NCBI GenBank assembly: GCA_965247255.1
Contig: CBDFGS010000010.1
Span: 248,001-312,000, forward strand
Length of the DNA: 64,000 nucleotides
Origin: CBDFGS01 sp965247255
GTDB lineage: Bacteria > Chloroflexota > Dehalococcoidia > Lucifugimonadales > CAUZJF01
Reading direction: 5' to 3'
Every line of letters starts with the position of its first letter. The stretch's first letter is position 1. The notes under the pieces are model-generated. The model did not search any database, had not been told where the DNA came from, and saw only the letters and a program-made list of their open reading frames with translations. Of this stretch, positions 17,386 through 26,863 are shown piece after piece. A program made the translations under genes and the position numbers.

Positions 17386-18457
17386 ACAGATCGGCTATGT
17401 GCTGATAGCTCTCATAGTCATCGGCGTCGCAGGCATCGTCGTCCGGCTGCTTGCAACCGAAACGACCGTCCCTGTTCTGGAGGGAATCAACTTCCTGTCT
17501 GAAGACGTAATCGACAAGATAGTAATACGCGATCTTGAATCGGAGGCGACGCTCGTCAAGCGGGAGGACGGTGAGTGGTGGGTCGGACCATACCCCGTTC
17601 TTCAGATCAGGCTTCGGGACCTCTGGGACACCGTAGAGGATTTCGAGGGCGCCGAGCTCGTTGGCACCAAACCGGCGTATCATCGATGGATGGGAGTGTC
17701 TCCAGAGAATTCCACCTTCGTAGAGTTTCTTCGCGACGATAAGATAATAGAAACGTTCTTCATTGGAGATAAGGCTTACCAACCTGTTGACGCCGAGGAG
17801 AAGATATACACGCCATGGAACACCGGGTCGCGCCAGTGCTTCCTGAGGCCTCCCGATGTGGACCAGACCTACGCCGTGCCATGCGATTTTCCGGGCCGTT
17901 TCATCACCGACCCGAGGCTCTGGGCGGACCCTATCGTCGTCCGGGTCCCTCGCGATGAGGTCGACGTCCTCAGCTTCCGATATCCGGACGACCGGTTCGA
18001 TGTCGCCAACGTCCAATCGGTATGGCTGTTAGGAGACGAAGGGGAACAGGCCCAAGCAAACAAGGACTCCGTTCAGGGACTGTTGGGGGAACTTGAGTAC
18101 CTTGTGACCCGGGATTTCCCCACTGAGCAGGAGGCCAACGAGCTGGACTTCGGGCAGCCCAACGTCACGCTGGGAATCACCACCAAGCGGGGCGCAAGCC
18201 AGCGGTCGACGGTGCTGCTCTTCGTGGAGCGGCCGGAGGGTGGATACTTCGTAAAAGACATCAACAAGACATGGATCCACGTCCTCGACGACGAAACCGC
18301 AGCTCTGGTCTTGAAGACGAGGCAGCAGCTATTGAGTCCACCGCCGTCAGAGGAATCGCAACAGAGTCCAACGGGCGCGCCTGCGGTCGCTCCTACCCCC
18401 ATCACCACCACCACCACTTCGGCCACAAGTACTGCCGTCGCTCCGCCGAGCCGTTAG
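17375..18457 (+). CDS. DUF4340-domain membrane-anchored protein
   Basis: A 360-residue protein with one N-terminal membrane anchor (about residues 6-26), a long extracytoplasmic DUF4340 domain (for example DKIVIRDLESEATLVKREDGEWWV, FFIGDKAY, LWADPIVVRVPRDEVDVLSFRY) and a low-complexity Pro/Thr tail. DUF4340 genes usually follow gldG-type ABC genes and are thought to be accessory parts of the same complex. The TTG start at 17375 lies inside the end of the preceding gene, with AAGGA upstream, which indicates translational coupling. The biochemical role is unknown. Confidence 0.88.
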   Translation: MKAKQIGYVLIALIVIGVAGIVVRLLATETTVPVLEGINFLSEDVIDKIVIRDLESEATLVKREDGEWWVGPYPVLQIRLRDLWDTVEDFEGAELVGTKPAYHRWMGVSPENSTFVEFLRDDKIIETFFIGDKAYQPVDAEEKIYTPWNTGSRQCFLRPPDVDQTYAVPCDFPGRFITDPRLWADPIVVRVPRDEVDVLSFRYPDDRFDVANVQSVWLLGDEGEQAQANKDSVQGLLGELEYLVTRDFPTEQEANELDFGQPNVTLGITTKRGASQRSTVLLFVERPEGGYFVKDINKTWIHVLDDETAALVLKTRQQLLSPPPSEESQQSPTGAPAVAPTPITTTTTSATSTAVAPPSR

Positions 18458-18473
18458 CGGCTAAGGATACGAG

Positions 18474-19631
18474 ATGCGAGCGGCAGCTCCTGCACTAATC
18501 GTACTTCTGGTGGCTGCCACTCTAGCCTGCTCCTCCCCCTCCGTACCGACGCCGACACCGACGCCTACCCCCCTAGCGCGAATGTCGCGCATCGCCTTCG
18601 TATCGGAGCGGGACGGCGATTGGGAAATCTATGTGATGAACGCCGACGGTTCGGACCCCCGTAATCTCACAAACAACCCGGCCGCCGACGGCCACCCGTC
18701 ATGGTCCCCGGACGGCACGAAATTGGCGTTCCACTCTGAACGCGACGGGAACCGCGAAATCTACGTAATGAACTCCGACGGAACCGGCCTGCAGCGGCTT
18801 ACCAACGACCAGGCCGCCGATCACTCGCCGGCCTGGTCTCCCGACGGCTCCACGATAGCGTTCGTTTCGGACAGGATAGGCCGTACACACATATGGGCGA
18901 TGAACGCCTCCGACGGGAGCGACCCGACGGACCTGACCCCCCGGCACAACCGCAGCGCCCGATGGCCCGCCTGGTCGCCTGATGGCGAAACTATCGCGTA
19001 TATCTTCAGGAGCAGTATCTGGTATATGTCGGCCGACGGGAGGACGGGCTCCCTGGTCATCGACGCCGACGACTTCGCACTCGAGGGCTTTTTCGTCGGC
19101 GCGCCCGACTGGTCACCCGACGGCGACCATCTCGCCCTTCTGGCCAATTTTAGGGACCGTGATGGGCTGGTAGGCCGGCTTTATACTGCCGAATCGGATG
19201 AGGGCTACAACTTCAAAGAGGTGCTGCCTCTGGTACCGCGAGATAGGCCCTACCTTGAGCAAGTTGCGATCTGGCCGGTGGAAGGACCGGACGACCGGCC
19301 CACGTGGTCACCGGACGGCAAGAAGATAGTCTACGCGTCCCAGACGGACGGGAACTGGGAGATCTGGGTAGCCGACGTCGAGACGCAGACGGCAATTCGC
19401 CTTACGGAACAGCAGGGCACGGACTCTTTCCCCGCCTGGGAGCCGGTGGGCCAGGTGCCGGCCAACCTCGGCGTCGTGACGCGTGACCAGGTCCCAACGG
19501 CCACGCCGGTCCCGACCCGCACACCACGCCCTACCGCTACGCCGCGACCGACCGCTACGCCGACGCCGGGCCCAACCACGTCGACCGCCCCGACAACTAC
19601 AACCGCCAGCACCGCGCCGGCGGGCAGATAA
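18474..19631 (+). CDS. TolB-like beta-propeller lipoprotein
   Basis: A 385-residue exported lipoprotein. The signal peptide ends in the lipobox TLAC (Cys19) and is followed by a TP repeat linker. Residues about 38-330 hold six WD40-like/PD40 repeats of the type IAFVSERDGDWEIYVMNADG ... SWSPDG, forming a TolB-type beta-propeller. The C-terminal 55 residues are a Thr/Pro repeat, probably a cell-wall spacer. It lies 16 bases after the DUF4340 gene and is probably co-transcribed. No TolA/Pal partners are visible, so it is not a true Tol system. Confidence 0.88.
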   Translation: MRAAAPALIVLLVAATLACSSPSVPTPTPTPTPLARMSRIAFVSERDGDWEIYVMNADGSDPRNLTNNPAADGHPSWSPDGTKLAFHSERDGNREIYVMNSDGTGLQRLTNDQAADHSPAWSPDGSTIAFVSDRIGRTHIWAMNASDGSDPTDLTPRHNRSARWPAWSPDGETIAYIFRSSIWYMSADGRTGSLVIDADDFALEGFFVGAPDWSPDGDHLALLANFRDRDGLVGRLYTAESDEGYNFKEVLPLVPRDRPYLEQVAIWPVEGPDDRPTWSPDGKKIVYASQTDGNWEIWVADVETQTAIRLTEQQGTDSFPAWEPVGQVPANLGVVTRDQVPTATPVPTRTPRPTATPRPTATPTPGPTTSTAPTTTTASTAPAGR

Positions 19632-19779
19632 CCTTCGATTGACCCGGCAGCCCCCGATAGATTGCCCTGAATCGGGCCGGCGGGGACGCCACCCCATCTC
19701 ATGGCCACGGGTGATTTCGTAGTACCCTCGACGCGGCGCGATCTCTCCGCAGGCCGACCTCGAACCCAGGATACGACAC

Positions 19780-20613
19780 ATGACGTGGATCGACTCTCAC
19801 GTACACGTCTGGACCCCAGATACCGAGCGCTACCCATTGGCGACCGGCGTCGACGCCGATTCCGTCCAGCCGCGAGACTTCTCTCCTGAGGTGTTGCTTC
19901 GGCACGCGAGGCCATCCAACGTCGGCCGAGCCGTCCTAGTTGGGACGGTCGTCTACGGTACCGACAACAGCTTCGCCCTCGACTCTCTCAAGCGCTTCCC
20001 GTCCGTGTTCCGGGTAGTGGCGATCGTCGATCACCACTCTGAGCGGCTGGAAGAGACTATGGCGGGACTGTTGGAGAGCGGTGTGGTCGGATTCCGCATC
20101 ATCGCCTGGCCGGGAGCGGAGAAGGACTGGCTCCGCGATGCGGGATATGAATCGATGTTCCGGGCCGCGTCCTCCACCGGGCAGGCCGTCTGTCCGATGA
20201 CTCTTCCGGCCGGGTTGGCCGAGCTGGACCGAATGTGCGGGCAGTATCCCGATACCACCGTGGTCATCGACCACATGGCACGCATCGGCGAGCTTGGCCC
20301 GGCGAATGAAGACGAGCTAACCGAGCTTTGCGCACTGGCACGGTATCCTCGCGTTTACGTCAAGCTCTCGCGCTTCCATTCGCTCGGCAGGAAGAAGCCG
20401 CCCCACGACGAGCTGGCGCCGTCGATTCGAAGGGTTGTTGAGGCCTTTGGTGCAGAGCGCCTGATGTGGGGGAGCGATTCCCCGTTTCAGGTCCTTAGGG
20501 AGACCTACGAGGACTCGATCGCACTGGTGAGAGACAGGCTGGACTTCCTATCTCCTGCGGAGCGCGAACAGATTCTGAGCGGCACGGCTGAGGCGGTCTT
20601 TTTCCACGGCTAG
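19780..20613 (+). CDS. Amidohydrolase family 2 metal-dependent hydrolase
   Basis: A 277-residue TIM-barrel enzyme of the Amidohydrolase_2 group. Visible are the first-strand metal ligands (WIDSHVHVW), GVVGFRIIAWPG, the histidine of VVIDHMARIG, the strand YVKLSRFHSL and the terminal metal Asp in LMWGSDSPFQ. Relatives include lactonases (2-pyrone-4,6-dicarboxylate and sugar lactones) and decarboxylases; the substrate cannot be chosen from sequence. It sits 148 bases after the TolB-like gene and ends convergent to the minus-strand operon. Confidence 0.88.
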   Translation: MTWIDSHVHVWTPDTERYPLATGVDADSVQPRDFSPEVLLRHARPSNVGRAVLVGTVVYGTDNSFALDSLKRFPSVFRVVAIVDHHSERLEETMAGLLESGVVGFRIIAWPGAEKDWLRDAGYESMFRAASSTGQAVCPMTLPAGLAELDRMCGQYPDTTVVIDHMARIGELGPANEDELTELCALARYPRVYVKLSRFHSLGRKKPPHDELAPSIRRVVEAFGAERLMWGSDSPFQVLRETYEDSIALVRDRLDFLSPAEREQILSGTAEAVFFHG

Positions 20614-20664
20614 ACTCCAGCCTGCGCGTCCGGCGGGTCGCCAGGGCATGAGGCGGAAGCACTA

Positions 20665-20829
20665 TCAGCGGGCATCTTGGAGACTTCGATATCCCGCCAC
20701 CAGTGTGTCGGGCGTCGAAGGACGCTCGCTGTTTCCTGACAGCATTACGAACAAAGTTACCACCCCGGTGACTATGACCGAGGCGGCGACCACACGCACC
20801 ACCTGCCCCCAGGACCCAGGGTCATCCAC
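20665..20829 (-). CDS. Small single-pass membrane protein (54 residues) at the end of the fusion-gene operon
   Basis: A GTG at 20829 overlaps the stop of the 1451-residue gene (GTGGATGA) and is preceded by AGAGGA at six bases, a good coupled start. The product has one clear membrane helix (residues about 10-30, VVRVVAASVIVTGVVTLFVML), then a short polar tail ending LQDAR. No family is recognised. The overlap, ribosome-binding site and hydrophobic helix support a real gene; it would be missed by length filters. Confidence 0.6.
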   Translation of the reverse strand: MDDPGSWGQVVRVVAASVIVTGVVTLFVMLSGNSERPSTPDTLVAGYRSLQDAR

Positions 20830-23800
20830 CGCGAGTCCTCTTGTAGATGGTGATCGTTGGATGGTCGAAGATCCTGAAGGTGTGCTCGGCGCCGCTGTCG
20901 TCAAGCTCGAATCGCCAAAAGGCCGGCCGCGACCGAAACTCCTTTACGATCTGGAACGGTCCGCTGCCGTCGTCCAACTCTCGATAGTACTCCCTTATCC
21001 TCTCGAATGCTCCGTCAGCTTTTTCCACTTGCTCTGACAGCCTGTTGGAGAGGACCAGATAGTCGGCTTCGAGGTGCTTTTCGACCCACGAGGCTAGCAC
21101 AGCATCCGCGTCCACTACTATGCCGTCCGAGCTCCGCACGCGCTCTCCAAGAAGAGCAGTTACAGGCCCGGCGCCGGGGAAGACGCGACGAGTGGTGTCG
21201 TAGTAAAGCTGATAGACGGGCAAGACGTGGACCCTATACCTGACGGGGTCGACGAAGGGATCCGAGAACCTGTCCGGGCCGTCGACTCCCACCACCGACC
21301 CTGGCGGGATGTTCTCGAACACCCAGTCTTCGGCTTGCAGGCGAGTGTCACGGTCTCGAAATATAGCGGTGAATGCCAGCGCGTAAAGCGCCGTCACGAC
21401 GACAGCGACGCCGACCGCCGAGTAGACCGATCGCGCAAACAAGGGCCTGCGGGCGAAACCGGAAGGTAAGGCTGACAGGGGGCGGGCTGCCAGGATGGCC
21501 AATACAGGTACCATCGGGTAGGCGTACCTGATGAACTGGACGTGTGAGTTCGCGACCGTGAGATAGGCCCCAAGGAGGAACGACACCAGGAGCCAGTCTG
21601 CCGAAGAGCGCACCTTCAGCGCGACAACGACTCCTATTCCCGATGCAATTAGCATCGCCGGGCCAATGCCCCAGGCGAGCAGGCTGGCGATCGGGTTCCA
21701 AAAGCGTGCCTCCGGCGTCGACGCGAGTGCCCAGAGCGGCCTGACGGCGCCCTCCGAGAGAAGCAGGTTCCAGAGAAGTCGATGGCTTCCCGCGGGGAAG
21801 TTCCACGCGTGCCACCAGTTGGGGTCGTTGAAGTCCAGCCACCAATCCTCTCCGGCATGCGCCAAGGCGGAAGGCGTCAGGAGCAGGAATGTCAATGCGA
21901 CGATGACCAGCCCACCCAGCATCTCAAAAACGCGCTTTGCTATGAAACGGGTACCTGGGCTTTCGTCGCGCGCAGCGTGGTAGACGGCGGCCGCGAGAGG
22001 GATAAGGAGAAAGATCGCGACGACCTTCGTGGCGATGGCGATGCCCGTAACGATCATCAACGACAGAAAGAGGAGGTCGCTTCGGCCTCTCATGAACCGG
22101 AGTGCCATGACCAGGAACAAGACGGACCAAAAAACCAGGAACACGTCGACGGTGTAGGTGCGCGATGCCTGAATAGCAAGCACCGCGAAAGCCATGAAGG
22201 CAGCTCCAGTTAAGCCGACGCGCCTCCCGTAGGCCATGTCTCCCGCGACGAACACCAGAGCCACCGTTCCCACTCCGAAACAAGCGGCGATGAACCTCGC
22301 CAGGACGTACGTGTTCATGGCGTCGGCGGGGTCGCTCATGGAGTACGCGGGAACGATGAGACTCGCCAACGTCCCGAGAACTCTGAGAAGGTGAAACGGT
22401 ACCGGTCCGTAGTCGGAGAAGACGACGCCTGGAATGCCGCCTGCGGTGACGATCACGTTGTCTACAATGCGGGCCTCGTCGGGATGGGGTATGTGCGGCA
22501 GCGCCCAGGCCAGGCCGTCTACCCGGAGCCAGGCCGCAAGAGTCAAGACCAGTAGCAGGAGCCCTGTAGCTGAGCTGGGCCTGGACCACCAGCGCACGGC
22601 GGCCGGCACAGGAGCGTCCCGGAGCGCCAGCGCCGCGCCCTTCAGGGCGGCTCTTAGCTTCCGGCTGCTCCCAGCGATTGCCCATAGATATCGCCGGCCG
22701 GACGCGAACTGCAGACTGACGCGCGCCTCGCCTGTAAACCATGCGAAAGCTCCAAGCGCTACGACATACCAGGAGAACCCAATCCAGAACGACGCGCTTA
22801 TGCTGAGGTTGATTGCGATGGCGACGGCCAGGACCGAGGCGCAAACGGAAGCGGCGCCGTTAAATCCCCAGAGCCACGGGGTGATACCGGCGGCCCTGGA
22901 CGATGCGACCCTCATCCCAAGAGGAAAGGCGGTCCCCATGAAGACTCCTATGGGGAATAGGAAGACCGCAGCGGAAAGTACCCGCACGGGGGTCGTCTGG
23001 CCTTGCAGCTCTCTAACGGCCACTGGCGTCAAGAGGCCGAAGGCTGCCAGCGCCGCGACGAGCCCGACAAGCGCCAGCAAGGCCTGCCGGCTTACCCCGT
23101 TCGGGCTTATGCGCTCTGTCATATAGCTGCCCACCCCGCTAGATAGCAATAGCGTAAAGAGCACCACCGATAGTCCGAAGGTCGGGTGTCCCAGAAAGAG
23201 GTTCATTCGCTGAAGCTGGGAGACCTCCACGAGCATGAAACCCAGACCGATCGAACCGAAGAACAAGAACAGAGGAAGCGACCCCCGTAAGGCCCCTCTG
23301 TCGGCGGTCAGGGCCAGAGGGACTGCTATGAACAGTACGGTGAGGATCACGACTATGGCGAGGAGGGAGCCGAGGACCAGTGCAGGGTCGAGGAGGTCCG
23401 TCGTGAGGACTCCCTTGTCCCAGAGCCTTCGATCGAAGATGTCGGCCGCGCGCACCATATGGAAGAAGAACGGGCTGTCGTCGGTCGGTGGAGAAACGTC
23501 GATCGGGTAGCCGGCGATGATATCCGCGGCGTTTCCACCTGCGATGGCGGCGAGCGTCGGATCAGGCGAAGACGAGGGATCGAGTACAACGTCGAACTTG
23601 AGCCTCCGGCTGACCTCGCGGACCGTCTCCAGGTCGGCCGCGGAGAACGGCTCGTTGCTAACGAGGATCGTGGCAACACCGTCGGGGCCGGGCTCCGTGC
23701 GCTCCGGCAGCATTCGCACGACCATGAGGATGTGGTCGCGGGGGCGAGCGACGCCGAAGCGAGCGAGCGACGCGGACGCCAGTGCTGCCAATCTGTAGGC

Positions 23801-25177
23801 CTCGCCCGGGATTCCCCGGACGTAGAACCTGGAGAAGCTGATTACCCCTCCGGGGCCCAGATGCTCCAGAAAGTCCTCCCACGCCTCGACTGTGTAGAGG
23901 GAGCTCTCCGTGAAGACGAACGCCCCTGCTGCAGTGGCGGCAAAGGTATCCGTGAAGGAGACGTGGATTATGTCGAACGTCTCGTCTGACCTCGCCACGA
24001 AACTCCTGGCCTCGTCGTGGACGAACGCGACCTTCGGGTGTTTATCAAGGTGCCCGGTGAAGTCGCCGAAGGTCTTGTTTACCGTATCGATGATGTCCCC
24101 GTTGAACTCGACCGCCGTGATCGAGCGCTGCTCGAATGCGAGGGCCGAAAGGATATCCCTGCCGCCACCTGCGCCGAGCACCAACACCTTAGAGTCCGGG
24201 CGCATGTAGTGAGCGACGTTGGTGACGTCGAACTTGAGGTGCTCTAGGCCTCCCAGGTCGCCGTCGAATGCGGTAAGTACAGTCCCTGCGGTGGCGTCGA
24301 TTTTCAGCAGGTGCTGCTCGATAGGCCGGTCGAAGGGGTACTCGGAACTCATGCCCCATCCGAAGGCATGCTCGGGGCGGAAAGGAGACTCGTCGACCCT
24401 TATGCGGGAGTAAGAGTTCCACTTCTCGTAGAGGGCCCGCGACTCCACCTCTCCTTTGACATGGACGAGTCGTAGCAGCGGGGCCTGGCTCCTGACGAGT
24501 ATGGTGTGACCGGCGGCCGCGAACCCGAAAACCAGCAGCGACGCCACTGCTACCCGAAAGAGCCGACGCGAATCTACCGGGTCCGCGAACAGAAAAGCGC
24601 CAACGCAGGCGAAGAACGCAACTACTAGGACAGCGGTCGGCCCGTCTGTCAGCTTGAGGATGTATATCACGGCGATACACCCGGTGGCCGCCCCGGCGAG
24701 ATCAGCGGCGTACAGCTTGCCGACGTGCTTCGGGAACCTGGTCAGAGCCAGTGAAACGCTGACCCCACTGAACACAAAGGGTACGGAGAGCACGGCGTAG
24801 TTGACCGCCAACGAAATGATGCCCACAAAGGACAGGTGGGCCTCGAATGGAATCGTCAAGTGGACGAGGAAGCTGACGACGATCGCTAGTCCGAAGAGAA
24901 GCGAGCTGAGTGCCAGGTGATGCCTGACTCGATCTCGAGTGAAGACCCGGGGCAGCGCATAGACGATGAGCGCGCCGAGCGTCATCCCAAAAAGGGCGAT
25001 GGACACAGCGACGAAAGCGAAGTGGTACCACATCGTCACGCTGAAGATACGAGTCAGCAGGACCTCGTACGTGAGCGTGGCCAGCGTGACCATGAAGAGT
25101 CCCGAGTAAACCCGTCGCCCCACTCGCCCGTTGGCCTCCACCGGCCGACTCCCGCCGGCCGTGGCAAGCCTATCCAT
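20822..25177 (-). CDS. Membrane spermidine-synthase-like protein fused to a GT-C glycosyltransferase (1451 residues)
   Basis: Two modules in one unbroken frame. Residues 25-225 are about seven membrane helices; about 285-480 is a spermidine-synthase-like Rossmann domain with SAM-type loop VLVLGAGGGRD (331-341) and acidic strand end AVEFNG; 600-815 is a second membrane block. Residues about 870-1330 form a second, separate multi-helix protein of the GT39/PMT/ArnT type, with the first-loop acidic motif HPDEARIV (898-905), where GT-C enzymes hold their catalytic acid, and RTYTVDVFLVFW. The canonical aminopropyltransferase DxTDP motif reads SFTDT, so polyamine synthesis is doubtful. ATG 25177 overlaps the upstream gene by 8 bases, with GAGGTGAA as ribosome-binding site. 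Likely role: lipid-linked sugar transfer at the membrane, coupled to an unknown SAM-like reaction. Confidence 0.88.
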   Translation of the reverse strand: MDRLATAGGSRPVEANGRVGRRVYSGLFMVTLATLTYEVLLTRIFSVTMWYHFAFVAVSIALFGMTLGALIVYALPRVFTRDRVRHHLALSSLLFGLAIVVSFLVHLTIPFEAHLSFVGIISLAVNYAVLSVPFVFSGVSVSLALTRFPKHVGKLYAADLAGAATGCIAVIYILKLTDGPTAVLVVAFFACVGAFLFADPVDSRRLFRVAVASLLVFGFAAAGHTILVRSQAPLLRLVHVKGEVESRALYEKWNSYSRIRVDESPFRPEHAFGWGMSSEYPFDRPIEQHLLKIDATAGTVLTAFDGDLGGLEHLKFDVTNVAHYMRPDSKVLVLGAGGGRDILSALAFEQRSITAVEFNGDIIDTVNKTFGDFTGHLDKHPKVAFVHDEARSFVARSDETFDIIHVSFTDTFAATAAGAFVFTESSLYTVEAWEDFLEHLGPGGVISFSRFYVRGIPGEAYRLAALASASLARFGVARPRDHILMVVRMLPERTEPGPDGVATILVSNEPFSAADLETVREVSRRLKFDVVLDPSSSPDPTLAAIAGGNAADIIAGYPIDVSPPTDDSPFFFHMVRAADIFDRRLWDKGVLTTDLLDPALVLGSLLAIVVILTVLFIAVPLALTADRGALRGSLPLFLFFGSIGLGFMLVEVSQLQRMNLFLGHPTFGLSVVLFTLLLSSGVGSYMTERISPNGVSRQALLALVGLVAALAAFGLLTPVAVRELQGQTTPVRVLSAAVFLFPIGVFMGTAFPLGMRVASSRAAGITPWLWGFNGAASVCASVLAVAIAINLSISASFWIGFSWYVVALGAFAWFTGEARVSLQFASGRRYLWAIAGSSRKLRAALKGAALALRDAPVPAAVRWWSRPSSATGLLLLVLTLAAWLRVDGLAWALPHIPHPDEARIVDNVIVTAGGIPGVVFSDYGPVPFHLLRVLGTLASLIVPAYSMSDPADAMNTYVLARFIAACFGVGTVALVFVAGDMAYGRRVGLTGAAFMAFAVLAIQASRTYTVDVFLVFWSVLFLVMALRFMRGRSDLLFLSLMIVTGIAIATKVVAIFLLIPLAAAVYHAARDESPGTRFIAKRVFEMLGGLVIVALTFLLLTPSALAHAGEDWWLDFNDPNWWHAWNFPAGSHRLLWNLLLSEGAVRPLWALASTPEARFWNPIASLLAWGIGPAMLIASGIGVVVALKVRSSADWLLVSFLLGAYLTVANSHVQFIRYAYPMVPVLAILAARPLSALPSGFARRPLFARSVYSAVGVAVVVTALYALAFTAIFRDRDTRLQAEDWVFENIPPGSVVGVDGPDRFSDPFVDPVRYRVHVLPVYQLYYDTTRRVFPGAGPVTALLGERVRSSDGIVVDADAVLASWVEKHLEADYLVLSNRLSEQVEKADGAFERIREYYRELDDGSGPFQIVKEFRSRPAFWRFELDDSGAEHTFRIFDHPTITIYKRTRGG

Positions 25178-26837
25178 CGGGGAGCTTCACCTCACCCATG
25201 ATGGAGTCGCTCGGATACACCTTGAACAGCACGTTCCTTCCCGGCGACTTGTGCTCGAGCTCCCAGACGACCTCTCCTTCGCCGTCCACCTCGACGATGG
25301 TGAAAGCCCGGCAGCAGACGTCTGCATCGTTGATCGAGAAGTTGACGAGCGTGTTGCCGTTGTCCAGCCGATGGACGTTGGAGCAGCAGAATGCGTATAT
25401 ATCGGGCTCGTGTCGGTACTCCCAGACCTTGCTCGCGGTCATGGTCTCCGTATCGAGCTTCAGCTCGAGGGCGCGGGAGTATTGGCCGCCTTCGTCGGTC
25501 GGTCTAAAGTTGCCGTTGTCGAAAAGCAAAACGTTACCGCTGGCCAGCGGGATTGCGGAGTGCTGGTGGTAGAACTTGTCAGCGGGGTCGGGAAAGGTGA
25601 AGTCGCTACCAGGACCGCCGAGACGCCACTGATTTGTCCTAAATCCGGGGGCGATCGAAACGATCTGGTCCAGGTTACGGAGCGAGACCAACACGCTACC
25701 GTCCGCGGCCATGACGGCAGAGTTCCCGTGTGTCCAGTCCTGCACTGTATGGTCTCGTCCGCATCCTCCCCACAGAAAATGGCCGGGCAGCGTGTGGTCC
25801 GAGGATGGGACCGTCCGTTCGGCGGGAGACACGAAGTCGGCGATGTTCCAAACGATTCGATTGTCACGCCGGCGCTGGTCCCAGATGCCAACCGTGTCGG
25901 CCTCTTGCGGCGCCGGCGGGTCGCCAAATCCCGGGCGCAGAATATACCGGGACATGTACATCACCGTGCCGTCTTCGAGGACCTGCACATCATGATGTAT
26001 CGGACCGTCCGGGGGACAATCGCCCTGGAGCCGGTCCACCTCCTCGCCAAGGGGAGTGATCTCGATGAGGCCGTGAGACGTGGCCGGCGCGTTCGCCGCA
26101 ATGAACACGATGTTCCCATTGGGCTTCTGCGCCATTGCATTGGGGTTCTCGCCCTCATTCGGTGACAAGTAGTACCAGACGATGCTCCCCTCCCCGTCCA
26201 CCGCCACCAGGCCCTCGATCTGTCCGAACTCCATGAAGGTTAGATCGTGGGTTGGCCTGCCAGTCAGGACCTCGAACGATGCGCGCTCCAGAAACTGGTT
26301 GAGCCTGCCCGTCTTGAAGGTCCCGGTTGGCCCTACCGTCACCCGACCCTCGGCACTAGACCCGAATACCTGGTAGCCGTACTCAGTTTGCGCCCTCAGC
26401 CTCACCGCGTGCACGGCGTAGTTCGTCCCCTGGGATCGGACGGTCCTGGAGCGGAAGCGCCCGTGACCGTCGTTCCAGTACTCCACGTATACGTCGCCTG
26501 GCCGGTCCAGAGTGCCAGCGATGCGAGCGATAAGAGCGTTGCCACTCAGGATCGACGAGTTCGCCGACAGGGGCGAGGCCGGGGGTACGAGCGTGGCCGT
26601 GGCGGTGGGGGTAGGTGCGGGTGTCTGGGTTGGGCGAGGAGTGGGAGTCGATGTGGGCTCAGGGGTAGGAGTCACAGTTGGCGGTGCGGGCGCCAGGGCG
26701 GTCAGCGCCTCGGCGAGGGGAGTACCGATGTTAGGGGGCGGCTGGTCCCCGCACCCGGACTGCCCCGCCAAGAATGCGAGCGCTACGACAACCAATAGGA
26801 TGAAGAGTGCTGAGTCGGGCTTGCGCCGCACGATCAC
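25170..26837 (-). CDS. Arylsulfotransferase (ASST)-like exported protein
   Basis: A 555-residue protein with a hydrophobic signal segment (about residues 9-26) ending AGQSGC, a possible but imperfect lipobox, and a TP-rich spacer. The rest matches the Arylsulfotransferase beta-propeller family: FMEFGQIEGLVAVDGEGSIVWYY, PIHHDVQVLEDGTVMYMSRY, WTHGNSAVMAADGSVLVSLRN and YHQHSAIPLASGNVLLFDNG, with the histidines and arginine at positions used by ASST enzymes to move sulfate between phenols. Some relatives are only binding proteins. The frame is open far upstream, but GTG 26837 is the first start giving a signal peptide and not overlapping the DUF3326 gene. Four cysteines (FCCSN, DVCCRA) cluster late in the propeller. 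Confidence 0.82.
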   Translation of the reverse strand: MIVRRKPDSALFILLVVVALAFLAGQSGCGDQPPPNIGTPLAEALTALAPAPPTVTPTPEPTSTPTPRPTQTPAPTPTATATLVPPASPLSANSSILSGNALIARIAGTLDRPGDVYVEYWNDGHGRFRSRTVRSQGTNYAVHAVRLRAQTEYGYQVFGSSAEGRVTVGPTGTFKTGRLNQFLERASFEVLTGRPTHDLTFMEFGQIEGLVAVDGEGSIVWYYLSPNEGENPNAMAQKPNGNIVFIAANAPATSHGLIEITPLGEEVDRLQGDCPPDGPIHHDVQVLEDGTVMYMSRYILRPGFGDPPAPQEADTVGIWDQRRRDNRIVWNIADFVSPAERTVPSSDHTLPGHFLWGGCGRDHTVQDWTHGNSAVMAADGSVLVSLRNLDQIVSIAPGFRTNQWRLGGPGSDFTFPDPADKFYHQHSAIPLASGNVLLFDNGNFRPTDEGGQYSRALELKLDTETMTASKVWEYRHEPDIYAFCCSNVHRLDNGNTLVNFSINDADVCCRAFTIVEVDGEGEVVWELEHKSPGRNVLFKVYPSDSIMGEVKLPDG

Positions 26838-26863
26838 TTCTCGCAGAGAATGTCGGAGAGGTG

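Noticed and set aside
19480..19631. Repeat array in the TolB-like gene and other TP-rich stretches as CRISPR or satellite
   Set aside because: The repetition is codon-level (Thr-Pro) in coding sequence with no spacer structure.
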